DNA of 64,000 nucleotides from an uncultured Oscillospiraceae bacterium (GCA_934591895.1 CAKTPP010000004.1:124001-188000), one strand, 5' to 3'. Positions 50,117-58,336 are shown, counted from the first letter of the stretch. Made by a program: numbers and translations. The notes: a model not told the origin generated them from the sequence alone.

Positions 50117-50428
50117 TTATCCGGCGGGCGTGATGGATTTGAGCTTGCCGCTGTTTGTGATCTGACTGTAGGAGAACGTCAGGTGGAACGTCGCGTCCGG
50201 CTCTGCGGTGACGGCGGCGAGCTGCTCGGCCGAGCAATCGACGTGGATGACGGTGCCGGCCTTCGTCACGGTCAGCTGACCGCCGCCGTCTGTCGCGGTG
50301 TAGGCGTCGATGGTGTAGTCGCCGTTGCCGGACACGCGGTTCATTCCGAGAAAGCCGCCGTAGGTCAGCAGACCCAGCACGGCGACGATCACGATCACAC
50401 GAATGACGGTCATGACAGTTTTCTTCAT
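50117..50428 (-). CDS. Small membrane-anchored hypothetical protein
   Basis: 103 residues, no family recognised. One N-terminal span (about 5-26, MTVIRVIVIVAVLGLLTYGG) and a small strand-rich outside domain (TIDAYTATDGGGQLTVTKAG, ATFHLTFSYSQI). ATG at 50428 has AAAGGGGGTG upstream; an in-frame extension to 50563 runs across the promoter. Promoter on the minus strand: TTGCCA (50477-50472), 17 bp, TACACT (50454-50449). Confidence 0.8.
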   Translation of the reverse strand: MKKTVMTVIRVIVIVAVLGLLTYGGFLGMNRVSGNGDYTIDAYTATDGGGQLTVTKAGTVIHVDCSAEQLAAVTAEPDATFHLTFSYSQITNSGKLKSITPAG

Positions 50429-50448
50429 GCGCACACCCCCTTTCGGCC

Positions 50449-50526
50449 AGTGTAGCAGGATGGACGGCATTTGGCAAGTGCTGCGTGAGAATTCTCCTTT
50501 ACAAGCTCGTGCGTCTGGCATATACT
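50449..50526. promoter_or_regulatory. Divergent promoters for the small membrane protein and the AEC permease
   Basis: Minus: TTGCCA (50477-50472), 17 bp, TACACT (50454-50449). Plus: TTTACA (50498-50503), 17 bp, TATACT (50521-50526). The -35 boxes are about 20 bp apart. Confidence 0.7.
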
Positions 50527-50595
50527 GAGATACTATAGCGGCTGGTGCCTTGCGGGGCCGCATACGAGAGAAAGAGAAAAGAGAAAAGAAACGAT

Positions 50596-51504
50596 ATGAA
50601 TCTGTCCACTGTATTTGCCAAGATGGCCATGCTGATCCTCATCATGCTGCTTGGCTGCCTTTGTGCGCGCATCGGCATCACGGGGCCGGAGTTCAATAAG
50701 CGCGTGACCCCGCTGATGGTCACGGTGCTGCTTCCGGCGACCATCCTCAATTCCGTGCTCGGCGCGCCGGCGTTCCGGGCCGTCGAGATCGTCGACTATA
50801 TCCTTGTCATGACGGTCATGGTCGTGCTGCAGATGCTGCCGGCGTGGATCCTGCCGCGGCTGCTGCACACGCGCAGCGAGGATGCCGGCGCGACGCGGCT
50901 GGCGACGGCGTTTGCCAACGTCGGCTTCGTGGGGCTTCCGGTCGTTGCGGCGATCTTCGGCGAGGAGATGGTCTTTTTCGCCTCCCTGTGCAACATCCCG
51001 TTTAACCTCGCGCTCTATTCGAGCAGCGCGTCGCAGCTGTCTCCGGAGGGAGGCCGCGTCCGCTGGCAGGATGTGCTCAATGCGCCGGTCATCGCGACGC
51101 TGCTGTCGATCGTGCTCCTGCTTACGCATGTGCACGTGCCCGGCGTCATCGCCGACACGATCTCGGCCGTCTCCGGCGTGACGATCCCGCTGTCAATGAT
51201 CGTCATCGGCACGTCGCTCGGCGCGATCTCCGTGCGCGCGGCGCTGACGGATTGGCGCGCCTATGCCGTCGCGGCGGTGCGCCTGCTCGTGTGCCCGCTG
51301 CTGACGTGGGCGGTGCTGCGCCCGTTTGTCAGCGGCGACCTGCTCGGCATCCCGGTGCTGCTCGCGGCGTGCCCCACGGCCATGCTCGTCACGGCGCTGT
51401 GCCTGCAGTATGACCGCTCGGATGCCTTCGCGTCCAAGTGCATTTTTATCAACACGATCCTGTCCGCCGCGACGATCCCGCTGGTGATCTGGCTGCTGTT
51501 CTGA
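50596..51504 (+). CDS. AEC-family transporter (auxin efflux carrier-like permease)
   Basis: 302 residues with about ten hydrophobic segments. Family features: an early GCLCARIGITGPEFNK loop, FANVGFVGLPVVAAIFG (the conserved N-x-G-F-x-G-x-P motif) and its counterpart CPTAMLVTALCLQY in the second half. Relatives export or import malate, malonate or other organic acids. The ribosome site is poor (GAGAAAAGAAAC). PrsW gene follows 46 bp later. Confidence 0.9.
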   Translation: MNLSTVFAKMAMLILIMLLGCLCARIGITGPEFNKRVTPLMVTVLLPATILNSVLGAPAFRAVEIVDYILVMTVMVVLQMLPAWILPRLLHTRSEDAGATRLATAFANVGFVGLPVVAAIFGEEMVFFASLCNIPFNLALYSSSASQLSPEGGRVRWQDVLNAPVIATLLSIVLLLTHVHVPGVIADTISAVSGVTIPLSMIVIGTSLGAISVRAALTDWRAYAVAAVRLLVCPLLTWAVLRPFVSGDLLGIPVLLAACPTAMLVTALCLQYDRSDAFASKCIFINTILSAATIPLVIWLLF

Positions 51505-51550
51505 GCGGGAGCGCCGCGTACACATTCTACTGTAACAGGAGGTTATTTGC

Positions 51551-52333
51551 ATGATCGATCCCCTGACCTTCATCGCGCTGCTGCCGGCCGTTGTGCTGGT
51601 GGTGTACATCTGCCGCAAGGACCGCACGGACAAAGAGCCGACGTCGCTGCTGGCAAAGCTGCTGGGCTTCGGCGCGCTCTCGTGCCTGCCCGCCATCGTG
51701 ATCGAGCTCATTTTCAGCGCCATCATCGAGCGGCTGAACGTGCGCAATGCGTACCTTGGCTATTTTCTTGAGGCGTTCGTCGTCGCCGGGCTCACGGAGG
51801 AGACGTGCAAGTTCTTCTTCCTGCGCACGACGTGGCGCAATCCGGCGTTTGACTTTCAGTTTGACGCGATCGTCTACGCCGTCATGGTCGCGCTCGGCTT
51901 TGCCGCGTTCGAGAACGTGAAGTATGTCTACAGCTACGGCTTTGCGACGGGGCTTGTGCGCGCGGTCACGGCGGTGCCCGGTCACGCGATCTTCGGCGTG
52001 TTCATGGGCTATTTCTACGGCTACGCCAAGCTCTCCGACTACTGGGGGCGCGACGAGGATCGCAGAGCCTACCTCGCGCTGAGCGTGGTCGTGCCGGTGC
52101 TGATGCACGGCTGCTATGATTTTCTGGCCTTTGCGCAGGAGAGCGACGAGCGCTTTACGCTGCTGTTTTATGCTTACCTGATCGCGCTGTACGTGTTCGG
52201 CATCCTGCGCGTGAACCGCTCGGCGCGCGCCGACCGCCGCGTCTCGCGCGAGACGGTGTTTGACTACTTCCGGCGGATGCAGTATCCGGTGCCGCCGCAG
52301 TACCGCGGCCGGAATGATGACTTCTGGCGCTGA
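51551..52333 (+). CDS. PrsW-family intramembrane metalloprotease
   Basis: 260 residues, eight or so hydrophobic segments. PrsW motifs in order: GLTEETCKFFFLR (EExxK-type), GFAAFENVKYV (FExxxY-type), VPGHAIFGVFMGY and HGCYDF (His ligands). In Bacillus PrsW starts anti-sigma factor RsiW cleavage; in other Clostridia it can control envelope stress sigma factors. No anti-sigma gene is nearby. SD AGGAGG, probably co-transcribed with the AEC gene. Confidence 0.9.
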   Translation: MIDPLTFIALLPAVVLVVYICRKDRTDKEPTSLLAKLLGFGALSCLPAIVIELIFSAIIERLNVRNAYLGYFLEAFVVAGLTEETCKFFFLRTTWRNPAFDFQFDAIVYAVMVALGFAAFENVKYVYSYGFATGLVRAVTAVPGHAIFGVFMGYFYGYAKLSDYWGRDEDRRAYLALSVVVPVLMHGCYDFLAFAQESDERFTLLFYAYLIALYVFGILRVNRSARADRRVSRETVFDYFRRMQYPVPPQYRGRNDDFWR

Positions 52334-52356
52334 GCGGCAGCCGGAACCGGCAATAC

Positions 52357-52390
52357 AAAAGGGATGCTGTCATATGGCAGCATCCCTTTT
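52357..52390. terminator. Bidirectional terminator after prsW
   Basis: 13-bp perfect stem AAAAGGGATGCTG / CAGCATCCCTTTT (52357-52369, 52378-52390). The A and T ends give U tracts on both strands. Confidence 0.8.
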
Positions 52391-52474
52391 GCGGTCTGTT
52401 GTTCCCGCCGATGGTCGGAAAAGCCGGCGGGTGCTTTTCATCTGCGCGCCTGTATACAGGCGGGGGCATGCGGT

Positions 52475-52756
52475 TTATGCGCTGTGGCGGAGCGAGCCGG
52501 TCAGATGCTCAAACTTGCCGTCGTGCTTGTCCGTGGAGTAGAGCAGCATCGGCTCGGCATTGAGACCGAGCACTTCGCCCGTCGCAGCGTCCACGCAGCA
52601 CTCATAGTGCATCCACGCGGTGAACAGGGTGGCCTCATACAGGCCGTCGTGCATGATGATGTTGGAGACCTCGACATCGCTGTCGCTGAGGTGCAGCTCG
52701 GTGAGAACGGTACGATATGCGCGGGCGGTGTTGATGGTGTGGATGATATCTTTCAT
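52475..52756 (-). CDS. Small hypothetical protein, PepSY-like pattern
   Basis: 93 residues, no signal peptide or membrane span. AYRTVLTELHLSDSDV followed by ATLFTAWMHYECCVDAATGEVL resembles the PepSY-type strand-helix pattern (xYxVxxDxxTGEVL), but the match is by eye only. Start ATG has AAAGGA 11 bases upstream. It lies between convergent prsW and the 53-kb two-component system and appears to be transcribed alone. Confidence 0.6.
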   Translation of the reverse strand: MKDIIHTINTARAYRTVLTELHLSDSDVEVSNIIMHDGLYEATLFTAWMHYECCVDAATGEVLGLNAEPMLLYSTDKHDGKFEHLTGSLRHSA

Positions 52757-52869
52757 GGTGTTATGATCCTTTCTTGAATTCGTCAGGTGTTTGCTCTCTT
52801 GACCTTATGTGCTCATGATACGGGCAAATTCTAAGAAAGGAATGAGACAAAAGAAAAGAAATTTTGAAC

Positions 52870-52901
52870 GGCGCGGGCAGCGAAAACATGCTGTCCGCGC
52901 C
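52870..52901 (-). terminator. Hairpin after the 53-kb histidine kinase gene
   Basis: Stem GGCGCGGGCAG/CTGTCCGCGCC (one G-T pair) 10 bp after the stop; T-rich but interrupted tail on the minus strand. Confidence 0.55.
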
Positions 52902-52910
52902 GTCGGACGC

Positions 52911-54239
52911 TCAGAGCGTCACGGAAAATGCGCTGCCCTGACCGGGGGTGCTCTCCAGACTCACGGAGCCTCCGTGCAGCTGCGCGATCTCCTTGACCAT
53001 GGCGAGGCCGAGCCCGCTGCCGCCGTCCTTGCTGCGCGAGGGATCCGCCTGCCAGAAGCGCTGCCAGACTTTGTCCTGATCCTCCGGCGCGATGCCGGGG
53101 CCGTCGTCCGCGACGCAGAGCACGGCCCTGCCGTCCTCGTTTTCGCGCAGTGAGACGCGCACGTGCACCCGATCCCCGCCGTATTTATAGGCGTTTTGCA
53201 GCAGGTTGATGACCATGCGCGCGATCAGGCCGGCGTTGCATGCCACCTGAATATCGGGCCGGATGTTTAGCTCCACTTCCGCGTGCGAGTCCGGCGGCGG
53301 GGGACATTCCTCACAGCAGGAGCGGACGAGCGCGCTCAGATCGATGCGCTTGACCGGGTATTTGTCCGTCCCGTGCTCCATGCGCGTCAGCCCCAGCAGC
53401 GCCTGTACAAGCTGCGACATATGCTCGCCCTGCTGCTCGATGACGCCGACGGACTCCAGAAAGTCGCCGCGTGTGTACGCCTTGCGCTTCGCGCGGTCGC
53501 ACTCGGCCAGAATGACCGTGATGGGCGTGCGCAGCTCGTGCGAGGCATCGGATGTGAACTGCCGCTCGGTGTCGAAGGACTTTTCCAGCCGCGCGAACAT
53601 CCGGTCAAACGCCGCGCTGAGCCGGCGCATTTCGCGCGGGCCGCGCTGCATGTTCAGCCGGGCGCTCAGATCCTCGCCAGCAGAGATGCCGTCCACCGCG
53701 GCGAGGATCTTTTCCACCGGCCGCATGGCCGACCACGCGATGAGCCAGCCGCCGCCGATGGTGACGGCGAGCAGGATGGGCAGCAGCGTTGCCGTGAGGA
53801 CGATGATCGTGTGCATCACGCCCGACCGGTCGTCGGCGGAGATGATGCCGCGCACCCACAGGCCGGTGACGTCCATGTCGACATAGCTGTCGTAGATGTA
53901 ATAGTTTTTTCCGCCGCTGCTGACCGTGCGCACGATGTTCGGCGAAAACGACGGGTCAGGATCGAAATCCTCCGGCAGCGCACCGTGCAGGAGCGAGCCG
54001 TCGGTGCCGTAAAACTGGCTGTAAACGCCGCCGCTGTACATGGACAGGTCGTCCCACTCGAATTTCCCGCGGTCAAATTCCACGTCTTTTACATTGCTCT
54101 GTACGACTTTGACCAGCCGTCCGGCAGGGTCGTCCGTAATGGCGTTGTGATTGACCACAAGCACGAACACCAGCGTCATTGCTGCCAGCAGCAGCACCAT
54201 GAGCGTGATCCACGCTGTGATCCTGACTTTGATCGACAT
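52911..54239 (-). CDS. Sensor histidine kinase of the third two-component system
   Basis: 442 residues. Two membrane spans (about 8-30 and 148-170) with a 115-residue sensor; HAMP (about 170-225); phosphoacceptor His234 in DASHELRTPITVIL; full ATPase domain: NLLQNAYKYGG, VADDGPGIAPED, VWQRFWQ and GSGLGLAMVKEIAQLHGG. ATG at 54239 lies one base after the stop that the regulator would have without its frameshift, so the pair was built as a coupled operon. Signal unknown. Confidence 0.94.
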   Translation of the reverse strand: MSIKVRITAWITLMVLLLAAMTLVFVLVVNHNAITDDPAGRLVKVVQSNVKDVEFDRGKFEWDDLSMYSGGVYSQFYGTDGSLLHGALPEDFDPDPSFSPNIVRTVSSGGKNYYIYDSYVDMDVTGLWVRGIISADDRSGVMHTIIVLTATLLPILLAVTIGGGWLIAWSAMRPVEKILAAVDGISAGEDLSARLNMQRGPREMRRLSAAFDRMFARLEKSFDTERQFTSDASHELRTPITVILAECDRAKRKAYTRGDFLESVGVIEQQGEHMSQLVQALLGLTRMEHGTDKYPVKRIDLSALVRSCCEECPPPPDSHAEVELNIRPDIQVACNAGLIARMVINLLQNAYKYGGDRVHVRVSLRENEDGRAVLCVADDGPGIAPEDQDKVWQRFWQADPSRSKDGGSGLGLAMVKEIAQLHGGSVSLESTPGQGSAFSVTL

Positions 54240-54240
54240 G

Positions 54241-54308
54241 TCAATCCTCCCTCAGCGTCCAGCCGCTGCCCCAGACGGTGCGGATCAGCTTCCTGTCAAA
54301 TCCGGTGT
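54241..54308 (-). pseudogene. Out-of-frame C-terminal remainder of the response regulator
   Basis: In the -1 frame this stretch reads IDTGFDRKLIRTVWGSGW and a few more residues to TGA at 54243-54241, completing the winged helix of the regulator. Not an independent gene. The TGA is separated by a single base from the kinase ATG. Confidence 0.85.
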
Positions 54309-54911
54309 CTATTTTTTGCGCAGATAGCCGATGTAAACGTCCACGACATTGGTCCCGCCCTCGTAGTCAAAGTTCCAGAGGTTGTTTTCGATCATTTCCC
54401 GCGTGAGGACGATGCCCTTGTTGCGCAGCATATATTCCAGCAGCGCAAATTCCCGCGCCGTCAGGTCGATGCTTTTGCCCGCGCGCGTTACGGTCTTGGC
54501 TGAGATATCCATCGTGAGATCGGCGGCTGTGAAAATGTTGGAGCGGTTGCCGGTATACTTGCGGGTAATGGCGCGGACGACGGCCAGCAGCTCCGGAAAA
54601 TGAAACGGCTTCACGAGGTAATAGTCCCCGCCGCTTTCCAGCCCCTCCACGCGGTCGGCGATGCTGTCGCGCGCGGTGAGAAACAGCACCGGTGCGCAGA
54701 TGTGCTCGCGGCGCATCTGCCGCACCGCCTCGAGCCCGTCCAGACGCGGCATCATGATGTCCATGACCATCGCGTCATATTCGGTGGCGCGGGCGTATTC
54801 CAGCGCCTGTTCGCCGTCAAAGCAGGCATCGACGCTGTAGCCCTCGTCCTCCAGCGCTTCGCAGATGATCTTGTTGAGGCGCTTTTCGTCCTCCGCTACC
54901 AGTAGTCTCAT
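54309..54911 (-). CDS. OmpR-family response regulator, C terminus cut by a frameshift
   Basis: 200 residues as read. Receiver complete (VAEDEKR, Asp51 in MVMDIMMPRLDG, VKPFHFPE), then a winged-helix domain (IDLTAREFALLEYM, NVVDVYIGYLRKK) that stops at TAG after six A. One extra A would restore the frame and add about 22 residues ending RKLIRTVWGSGWTLRED, the usual C-terminal wing. Either a real frameshift, an assembly error in the A run, or -1 slippage on AAAAAA during translation. As read it lacks the final hairpin needed for DNA binding. Confidence 0.85.
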   Translation of the reverse strand: MRLLVAEDEKRLNKIICEALEDEGYSVDACFDGEQALEYARATEYDAMVMDIMMPRLDGLEAVRQMRREHICAPVLFLTARDSIADRVEGLESGGDYYLVKPFHFPELLAVVRAITRKYTGNRSNIFTAADLTMDISAKTVTRAGKSIDLTAREFALLEYMLRNKGIVLTREMIENNLWNFDYEGGTNVVDVYIGYLRKK

Positions 54912-55030
54912 GTGCGGCTCCCTTCGATGTTCGTATTCCCGGACAGAATAGCAGGGAAAACTATGAAAAGATTAAGTTTCCGCTCCGTTTTCAAAATTTT
55001 TTTCACGCCCTTGCCTCCTGCGGAAAAAGG

Positions 55031-55062
55031 GGCAGCGGCGGGCACTGCGCACCGCCGCTGCC
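55031..55062 (-). terminator. Terminator of mutY
   Basis: 11-bp perfect stem GGCAGCGGCGG and complement; CCTTTTTCC on the minus strand after it, 6 bp after the stop. Confidence 0.8.
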
Positions 55063-55067
55063 GGAGC

Positions 55068-56108
55068 TTAGTATGTATCCTCCAGAAACTGCCGGAACGC
55101 GGTCGGCAGGGAGATCTCCGTGCGCAGCTCCTCCGGCGCTGCCCAGCGGTACTGCGGCGGCATGGCCGAGCACTCGAGCGTGTAGCAGCGCATCGTCCAG
55201 ACGATGTGCGTGAAGATATGCTTGCCGTCGCGCGCGCTGCGCAGGCGCACGTCGCCGAGCCCCTGCCCGCTGGCAAAGGCGCCTGCCTGCCGCTCGTCGA
55301 GCAGCCCCGGCGTGTTCGGCAGCTGCCAGAGTCCGGCGAGCAGTCCGCTGTCCGGCCGCCGCTCGACGGCGAGCCGGTCGCCGCAGCGCAGCACGAAGAC
55401 GGTGTGCTCCTCCGGACGTTTGGCGCGCTTCGGCGCCTTGACCGGCAGGGCGGCCGCCGTGCCGTGTGCGCGCGCGAGACAAAGCTGCGCGAGCGGGCAG
55501 TCCGCGCACTGCGGCGCGCGGTTCGGGCCGCAGACGGTCGCGCCGAGCTCCATGAGCGCCTGCGTGAGATCGCCGCAGTGCCCGGCGGGGTAGCACGCGC
55601 TCAGCGCCGCGGTGAGCGCCGCCTTGTGCGCGGCGTTGTCGATGGGCGTCGCGTCGTCGAGCACGCGCGCGCACACGCGCAGCACGTTGCCGTCCACGGC
55701 GGCGGCCGGCCGCTCGAAGCAGATCGAGGCGATCGCCCCGGCGGTGTATGGCCCGATGCCCGGCAGCGCGCGCAGACCCTCGACCGTGTCCGGCCAGACG
55801 CCGCCGCGCGCCGCGATCACGCGGGCGCATTCCTGCGCCTTGCGCGCGCGGTTATAGTACCCCAGCCCCTCCCAGAGCTTGAGCAGCTGCGCCTCCGGCA
55901 GCGCCGCGAGAGCGAACACGTCCGGCGCGGCCGCGAGAAAGCGCGCATAATACCCGCGCACGGCCTCGACGCGCGTCTGCTGCAGCATGATCTCCGAGAG
56001 CCACACGTGGTACGGCTCGCGGTCGGCGCGCCACGGCAGCGTGCGCGCGCTGCCCCGGTACCAGCCGAGCAGCGGCTGCACGATCTGCGCGAGTCTGTTT
56101 GTGTCCAT
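55068..56108 (-). CDS. mutY: A/G-specific adenine glycosylase MutY
   Basis: 346 residues. Removes adenine mispaired with 8-oxoguanine. HhH-GPD domain with LSEIMLQQTRVEAV (catalytic Glu), LPGIGPYTAGAIASI (helix-hairpin-helix) and AVDGNVLRVC (catalytic Asp); the iron-sulfur loop CGPNRAPQCADCPLAQLC has the C-x6-C-x2-C-x5-C spacing; a C-terminal NUDIX-like domain (about 225-340) reads 8-oxoG. Start ATG has GGAGGTG upstream. Monocistronic. Confidence 0.97.
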   Translation of the reverse strand: MDTNRLAQIVQPLLGWYRGSARTLPWRADREPYHVWLSEIMLQQTRVEAVRGYYARFLAAAPDVFALAALPEAQLLKLWEGLGYYNRARKAQECARVIAARGGVWPDTVEGLRALPGIGPYTAGAIASICFERPAAAVDGNVLRVCARVLDDATPIDNAAHKAALTAALSACYPAGHCGDLTQALMELGATVCGPNRAPQCADCPLAQLCLARAHGTAAALPVKAPKRAKRPEEHTVFVLRCGDRLAVERRPDSGLLAGLWQLPNTPGLLDERQAGAFASGQGLGDVRLRSARDGKHIFTHIVWTMRCYTLECSAMPPQYRWAAPEELRTEISLPTAFRQFLEDTY

Positions 56109-56199
56109 GGCTGCACCTCCCGAAAAAATCTGCGCCCATTATAACACGGTTCGGCGCGCTGCGCAAAGGGCTTGCTTTCCGTGCGCGGCGCACATAAAA

Positions 56200-56228
56200 A
56201 GGTCCCCGAAGCGGCTGCTTCGGGGACC
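56200..56228 (-). terminator. Terminator of gdhA
   Basis: 12-bp perfect stem GGTCCCCGAAGC and complement with a GGCT/AGCC loop; five T follow on the minus strand; 28 bp after the stop. Confidence 0.88.
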
Positions 56229-56256
56229 TCATTCGTTTTTCGGGATGCTTCAGAGC

Positions 56257-57606
56257 TTACACGATGCCCTGAGCCATCATGGCGTCGGCAACCTTCAGGA
56301 AGCCGGCAACGTTCGCGCCGAGCATCATGTTGCCCGGCTGGCCGCACTCGACGGAAGCGTCGTAGCAGGCCTGGAAGATGCTCTTCATGATGCCGTGCAG
56401 CTTCTCGTCAACTTCCTCGAAGCTCCAGCTCATGCGCAGGGAGTTCTGGCTCATTTCCAGACCGGAGGTGGCGACGCCGCCCGCGTTGGAAGCCTTGCCC
56501 GGCGTGTAGAGCAGGCCGGCCTCGATGACCGCGCTGATGGCCTCGGGGGTCAGCGGCATGTTGGCGCCTTCGAACACGGCCATGGCGCCGTTGGCGATGA
56601 CGGCCTTCGCGCCCTCAACGTCCATCTCGTTCTGAGATGCGCACGGCATGGCGATGTCGCACGGCACGGTCCAGATGTCCTTGCAGCCCTCATGATACTC
56701 GCTGCCGGGGACCTCGTCGGCATAGACGCTGATGCGCGCGCGGCGCTTCTGCTTGATGTCGAACAGCACGTCGAGATTGACGCCGTTGGGATCGACGATG
56801 TAGCCCTTGGAGTCGCTCATCGCGATGACCTTGCCGCCGAGCGTGGTGCACTTCTGCGCGCAGTACTGCGCGACGTTGCCGGAGCCGGACACGATGACCT
56901 TCTTGCCCTCGAAGCTGTCGTTTCTCAGGTGCTTGAGCACTTCGTCGGAGAAGTAGCAGATGCCGTAGCCGGTGGCCTGCGTGCGGGCGAGAGAGCCGCC
57001 GTAGGTCAGGCCCTTGCCGGTGAGGACGCCGCCCTCGAAGCGGTCGACGATCTTCTTGTACTGGCCGTACATATAGCCGATCTCACGCGCGCCGACGCCG
57101 ATGTCGCCCGCCGGGGTATCGGTGAACTGGCCGATGTGGCGATAGAGCTCGGTGATGAAGCTCTGGCAGAAACGCATGACCTCGCCGTCGGACTTGCCGT
57201 GGGGGTCAAAGTCGGAGCCGCCCTTGCCGCCGCCCATGGGGAGGGTGGTCAGGGAGTTTTTCAGGATCTGCTCGAAGCCAAGGAACTTGACGACGGACAG
57301 GTTGACCGACGGATGGAAGCGCAGACCGCCCTTGTAGGGGCCGATCGCGGAGTTGAACTGCACACGGTAGCCACGGTTGACCTGAACCTTGCCGTTGTCA
57401 TCGACCCAGGGAACGCGGAACATGATGATGCGCTCGGGCTCGACGAAGCGCTCCATGAGGCCGGCTTCTTCCCACTCGGGGTGCTTGTCGACGACATACT
57501 GGAGGCTCTCGAAGACTTCGTCAACGGCCTGGAGGAACTCGGGCTCGTTGGGATGATTCTTCTGCAGGTCTGCGAAGACACGATTCAGATAGGCGTTGTT
57601 AATCAT
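56257..57606 (-). CDS. gdhA: NADP-type glutamate dehydrogenase
   Basis: 449 residues, normal for hexameric bacterial GDH. Interconverts 2-oxoglutarate plus ammonia and glutamate. GPYKGGLRFHPSVNLS and LPMGGGKGGSDFDP (substrate Lys), then PAGDIGVGAREIGYMYG, and the nucleotide fold VSGSGNVAQYCAQK. ATG has an AGAGG site. Promoter on the minus strand: TTGCAA (57700-57695), 17 bp, TACCAT (57677-57672), leader about 60 nt. No riboswitch found. Confidence 0.97.
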   Translation of the reverse strand: MINNAYLNRVFADLQKNHPNEPEFLQAVDEVFESLQYVVDKHPEWEEAGLMERFVEPERIIMFRVPWVDDNGKVQVNRGYRVQFNSAIGPYKGGLRFHPSVNLSVVKFLGFEQILKNSLTTLPMGGGKGGSDFDPHGKSDGEVMRFCQSFITELYRHIGQFTDTPAGDIGVGAREIGYMYGQYKKIVDRFEGGVLTGKGLTYGGSLARTQATGYGICYFSDEVLKHLRNDSFEGKKVIVSGSGNVAQYCAQKCTTLGGKVIAMSDSKGYIVDPNGVNLDVLFDIKQKRRARISVYADEVPGSEYHEGCKDIWTVPCDIAMPCASQNEMDVEGAKAVIANGAMAVFEGANMPLTPEAISAVIEAGLLYTPGKASNAGGVATSGLEMSQNSLRMSWSFEEVDEKLHGIMKSIFQACYDASVECGQPGNMMLGANVAGFLKVADAMMAQGIV

Positions 57607-57671
57607 TTTCTTACCTCTTTCTTATTATTCGCTTTGCTCTCAAAATGGCCTGAGCGACCAATTTCAATCAC

Positions 57672-57700
57672 ATGGTAACGCAAACGGAGAAGGATTGCAA
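57672..57700 (-). promoter_or_regulatory. Candidate promoter of gdhA
   Basis: TTGCAA (57700-57695), 17-bp spacer, TACCAT (57677-57672) on the minus strand. The following 57701-57850 is A/T-rich with no gene. Confidence 0.55.
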
Positions 57701-57850
57701 TATCCGTTTTCCATATAATTTCTTTCTTTTTTTGTGCAAAAAGTCAGAAAGCACGCTTTAAATCACTTTGTTTTCGTCAAAAAAACAACGCACCGTGGGC
57801 GAGTATGGGAATGCAAGGCCGGTTTTTTATGCAGCTGCAAAAAAAATCGC

Positions 57851-57877
57851 TTGACAAATTATCCTAACGAGTATAAT
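57851..57877 (+). promoter_or_regulatory. Promoter of the small Cys-rich gene
   Basis: -35 TTGACA (57851-57856) and TATAAT (57872-57877) with a short 15-bp spacer; an alternative -10, TAATCT, gives 17 bp. Leader about 50 nt with GGAAGGAGGG. Confidence 0.65.
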
Positions 57878-57934
57878 CTAAAGGCGAAGTTATTCAAATG
57901 CATAATTCATTTCTGACCGGAAGGAGGGAGCGGG

Positions 57935-58135
57935 ATGCGGCGATGTGAGGTGTGCCTTGCGCCGCTGCCGGAGTGGGCGGAGGCGTATCTGTGGCCGTGC
58001 ATGCGCGGCGGGCTGACGGTGTGCGCCGACTGCTTTGACGCGCTGGTGGGCGGCCTGCCGCGGCAGGAGCTGGCGCAGCGGCTGGGTGCCGGGGCGCAGC
58101 CGTGCGCGGGGGGTGACGAAAAACCCGTCCGCTGA
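57935..58135 (+). CDS. Small Cys-rich (zinc-ribbon-like) protein
   Basis: 66 residues. Two CxxC pairs, CEVC (4-7) and CADC (30-33), form a likely zinc knuckle; the rest is helical. No known family. A very strong ribosome site (AAGGAGGG, 7-10 bases before ATG) and a promoter upstream support it as real. Convergent with the tRNA genes. Confidence 0.7.
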   Translation: MRRCEVCLAPLPEWAEAYLWPCMRGGLTVCADCFDALVGGLPRQELAQRLGAGAQPCAGGDEKPVR

Positions 58136-58310
58136 GCGGACGGGTGAGCCTGTCAGAAAGTATTACTTTTTGACAAAGGGGTTTGCAGGCCGAGCGGTAT
58201 TGTCTCCGACGCACATGTCGCCGGAGACAATGATTGCACTTTTTTCGCCGCTGCGGCGGCGAAACTCTGCGAGGCTTCAGATAGCCTGACCTGTCCGCTG
58301 AACGGACGGG
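58124..58310 (-). repeat. Dispersed structured element, copy E (minus orientation), bracketed by duplicated hairpins
   Basis: Element 58151-58280, read on the minus strand: CCTCGCAGAGTTTCGCC with hairpin 1 (TTTCGCCGC/GCGGCGAAA), hairpin 2 ATTGTCTCCG/CGGAGACAAT around a GGCGACATGTGCG loop, and the end palindrome of TGTC/GACA type at 58151-58175. Two stem positions differ from copies B and D with both partners changed. Bordered by the same 18-bp hairpin GTCCGCTGARCGGACGGG at 58127-58144 and 58293-58310. Confidence 0.85.
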
Positions 58311-58336
58311 GGGGTGATCGGTTTTTCTGGTGGGGA

